Source of the DNA: Candidatus Peregrinibacteria bacterium
GTDB taxonomy: Bacteria > Patescibacteriota > Gracilibacteria > UM-FILTER-43-11
Direction: 5' to 3'
DNA: 42,863 nucleotides
Assembly (NCBI GenBank): GCA_016934215.1
Contig: JAFGTE010000011.1
Span: 1 to 42,863, forward strand
In this document: in pieces, positions 41,260 through 42,863 of the stretch
How the letters are laid out: each line of letters opens with the position of its first letter
Numbering within the stretch: position 1 is the stretch's first letter
Notes under the pieces: generated by a model
What the model was told of the DNA's origin: nothing
What the model saw: only the letters and a program-made list of their open reading frames with translations
Databases searched by the model: none
Made by a program: the position numbers and the translations under genes

Positions 41260-42066
41260 ATGAAAAAGCAATTGATTCAACTGAAAATCTTACAGGTTGC
41301 CGTGGACGCTATTCTGATTCTGGCAGCTTTTGCGCTGGCTTACTTTCTGCGTATCGGTTTTTACTTTTCCACCGAATTCTCCTTCTGGGACTACTTTCTG
41401 GTCGCCCTGATTACGACCCCCATTACGCTGCTTTTTATGTTTTTCATCCGGGCTTATAAAATGTCCCAGCAGGTGCGGACCTTAAGGCATATTCAAAGGC
41501 TCACTTTTGTAGCGCTCGAGAACGTGTTTTTGTTTATGATCCTTTACTATTTCACGTTCCGGGAGTTTTTCAGCCGCCTGATTCTGATTTATATTTTTCT
41601 GTTCACCCTGGTTTTTACCTACCTGTGGCACATTGCGTTTCGCTGGATTCTGCAGAAAGCTTCGAGCAAAGAAGTCGGTATTTACCGGGCCCTGGTGATT
41701 GGAACCAACCGGCCGGCGGAAGCCATCATACGCATGCTCATCAGTGAAAAATCTCATATCAAACCGGTGGCCGCCATCAATGCTCATGGGGGCAGTAAAA
41801 AGATGATTGCGGGCGTGCCGGTCGTGGGAAAAATGAATCTTTTTGAAAAGACCATCGCCGATCACGACATTGATATCATCATCCAGGTCGACCATCTGGA
41901 ACAAAGTTTAAATATCATCAACTACGCCCTGGCCAACAATCTGAAATACTTTATGCCGCCCGAACTGCTGGGTATCTTCCAGGGGCATCAGATCATCGAA
42001 GAAGTGGAAGGCATGCCCTTCCTGAAAGTGCATAGAAATAAAAAGTGGTGGCACGATATTTGGTAA
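41260..42066 (+). CDS. Polyprenyl glycosylphosphotransferase N-terminal part, catalytic domain absent
   Basis: A 268-residue protein matching the N-terminal half of polyprenyl glycosylphosphotransferases (WbaP/EpsL-like). Four membrane helices (about 8-28, 40-65, 82-100 and 104-125) are followed by a Rossmann-like CoA_binding_3-type domain (about 145-255: YRALVIGTNRPAEAIIRML, VAAINAHGGSKKMIAGVPVV, IDIIIQVDHLEQSLNIINYA). Full-length relatives continue after GMPFL.. with a bacterial sugar transferase domain starting KR..D, which loads a sugar phosphate on the lipid. Here the frame stops at KWWHDIW and the next gene is a nucleotidyltransferase. It may serve as a sensor or partner of a separate transferase. 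Confidence 0.75.
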   Translation: MKKQLIQLKILQVAVDAILILAAFALAYFLRIGFYFSTEFSFWDYFLVALITTPITLLFMFFIRAYKMSQQVRTLRHIQRLTFVALENVFLFMILYYFTFREFFSRLILIYIFLFTLVFTYLWHIAFRWILQKASSKEVGIYRALVIGTNRPAEAIIRMLISEKSHIKPVAAINAHGGSKKMIAGVPVVGKMNLFEKTIADHDIDIIIQVDHLEQSLNIINYALANNLKYFMPPELLGIFQGHQIIEEVEGMPFLKVHRNKKWWHDIW

Positions 42067-42078
42067 CTCGTCATTAAA

Positions 42079-42863
42079 TTGAAGTGTATTATTCTTGCCG
42101 GCGGCTTCGCGACACGCCTCTGGCCGCTGACTGAAAACAAGGCAAAACCGCTCCTGCACCTGAAAGACCGGCCGCTGATTTCGCATATTGTGGAAAAACT
42201 GCCGGAAGACACGGAGATCATCATCTCGACCAATGCTGTTTTTGAAAAGGAATTTCAGGAATGGGCCAAAAATTTTAAAGACAGGAATATCAAAATATTC
42301 GTCGAAGATTCCGAAGGCGACGAGATGAAAAAAGGCGCTCTGGGGGCCACCGCCCTAGTCATCGAAACGGAAAGGGTCGACGAAGACCTGATGCTTTTAG
42401 CCGGCGACAACTACTTTGGTTTTGAGATGCAGGACATGCTGAACAAGTTTGCCGAAAATCCCCTGCTCGCCGTCTATGACATCAAAGATAAAGAGAAGGC
42501 GAAAAAGTTCGGCGTGGTGGTGCAGCAAGACGGAAAAGCCGTGGAATTTCAGGAAAAACCCGAGGAACCGAAAAGCACACTGGTCTCCACCGGCTGTTTC
42601 GTTTTTCCCGCCAAGAATCTGAAAGACATTGTGCATTATGCCAGAGAAAAAAGCGATGATCTGGGCGGTATTTTTGAATACTTAACGGGAAAAGGTGAAA
42701 CCATTGATGTGTTTCATTTTGAAGAACCCTGGGTCGACATTGGTTCTTACGAAGCGTACCTGCAGGCCAACAAAGATCTGCTGGCCGGAGAAGTGATTGA
42801 AAAGGAAGGGGTGAAAAAAGAAGGCTTCAACGAATTCGCCGGCGGTGTGTACTTAGGTGAAAA
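42079..42863 (+). CDS. Sugar-1-phosphate nucleotidyltransferase, 3' end beyond window
   Basis: At least 261 residues of an NTP transferase that activates a sugar-1-phosphate to an NDP-sugar. The signature CIILAGGFATRLWPLTENKA followed by KPLL is at the N-terminus. LLAGDNYFGF supplies the metal-binding Asp, and VEFQEKPEEPKS and EEPWVDIGSYEAYLQAN follow as in glucose-1-phosphate thymidylyl- or uridylyltransferases. No ATG fits; TTG at 42079-42081 gives exactly the family's N-terminus (MKCIILAGG). It begins 12 bases after the transferase-like gene, in the same direction, and supports a surface-glycan locus continuing to the right. The sugar and nucleotide cannot be told. Confidence 0.88.
   Translation, partial: MKCIILAGGFATRLWPLTENKAKPLLHLKDRPLISHIVEKLPEDTEIIISTNAVFEKEFQEWAKNFKDRNIKIFVEDSEGDEMKKGALGATALVIETERVDEDLMLLAGDNYFGFEMQDMLNKFAENPLLAVYDIKDKEKAKKFGVVVQQDGKAVEFQEKPEEPKSTLVSTGCFVFPAKNLKDIVHYAREKSDDLGGIFEYLTGKGETIDVFHFEEPWVDIGSYEAYLQANKDLLAGEVIEKEGVKKEGFNEFAGGVYLGE

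Noticed and set aside
1-42863. CRISPR arrays, rRNA genes, prophage or transposase genes
   Set aside because: I read both strands and found no regularly spaced repeats, rRNA segments, or integrase, transposase or phage proteins.
1-42863. TGA recoded as glycine (as in some CPR groups)
   Set aside because: Several genes end properly at TGA (1150, 9588, 36462), and conserved proteins contain no in-frame TGA.

Overview
The window looks like a chromosomal piece from an uncultivated bacterium of the Patescibacteria (CPR) type. The evidence is indirect: many short lipoproteins and membrane proteins without clear relatives, a bacterial Elp3, a VirB2/VirB6-like pilin cluster, cohesin/dockerin surface proteins and A-rich start regions with almost no Shine-Dalgarno sequences. 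TGA ends several genes (PAP2-like, thrS, the VirB6-like gene), so the TGA-recoded CPR groups are excluded. No rRNA or ribosomal protein gene is present to fix the taxonomy.

Layout. 1-4.1 kb: tRNA-Arg, small lipoproteins and membrane proteins, a PAP2-like gene with a decayed VanZ-like remnant behind it, tRNA-Cys, and an alpha/beta-hydrolase-like lipoprotein. 4.1-7.2 kb: grpE, then dnaK under a perfect CIRCE operator, then a convergent Ala-tRNA(Pro) deacylase and tRNA-Leu. 7.3-11.6 kb: SanA-like protein, two unknown soluble proteins, and thrS on the minus strand behind a long structured, T-box-like leader. 11.7-18.4 kb: small membrane protein, WecA/MraY-type sugar-phosphate transferase, a very large unknown protein, Elp3, and a multi-pass membrane protein. 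18.4-20.9 kb: a hairpin-rich gap, gmk, a tRNA-Gln enclosed in a 20-bp inverted repeat with a decayed tandem copy, and an apparent SOS operon (two LexA-type boxes, two small membrane proteins, lexA), then tRNA-Arg(CCT).

20.9-34.0 kb: a pseudo-metallohydrolase and then six tightly packed minus-strand genes reading from one promoter: a divergent YidC/Oxa1-like protein, two giant surface proteins with dockerin-like C-termini, two cohesin-like proteins, and an acidic membrane-anchored protein with a PGTGP/TM/basic tail. I read this as a self-assembling surface complex. 34.4-38.1 kb: a plus-strand cluster with a VirB6/TrbL-like channel, a double VirB2-like protein, a single VirB2-like pilin, and a pilin fused to a MopE-like calcium-site region. 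38.1-42.9 kb: a bidirectional terminator, uvrB, htpX, a polyprenyl-glycosylphosphotransferase-like protein without its catalytic domain, and a sugar nucleotidyltransferase cut by the window edge.

Many promoters are recognisable. They are sigma70-like, often with an extended -10 (TGnTATAAT or TGCTAAAAT) lying about 20-30 nt before the start codon, and this decides several starts. The best candidates for undescribed biology are the cohesin/dockerin operon, the lexA operon with its two tiny membrane proteins, and the pilin cluster with the MopE fusion.
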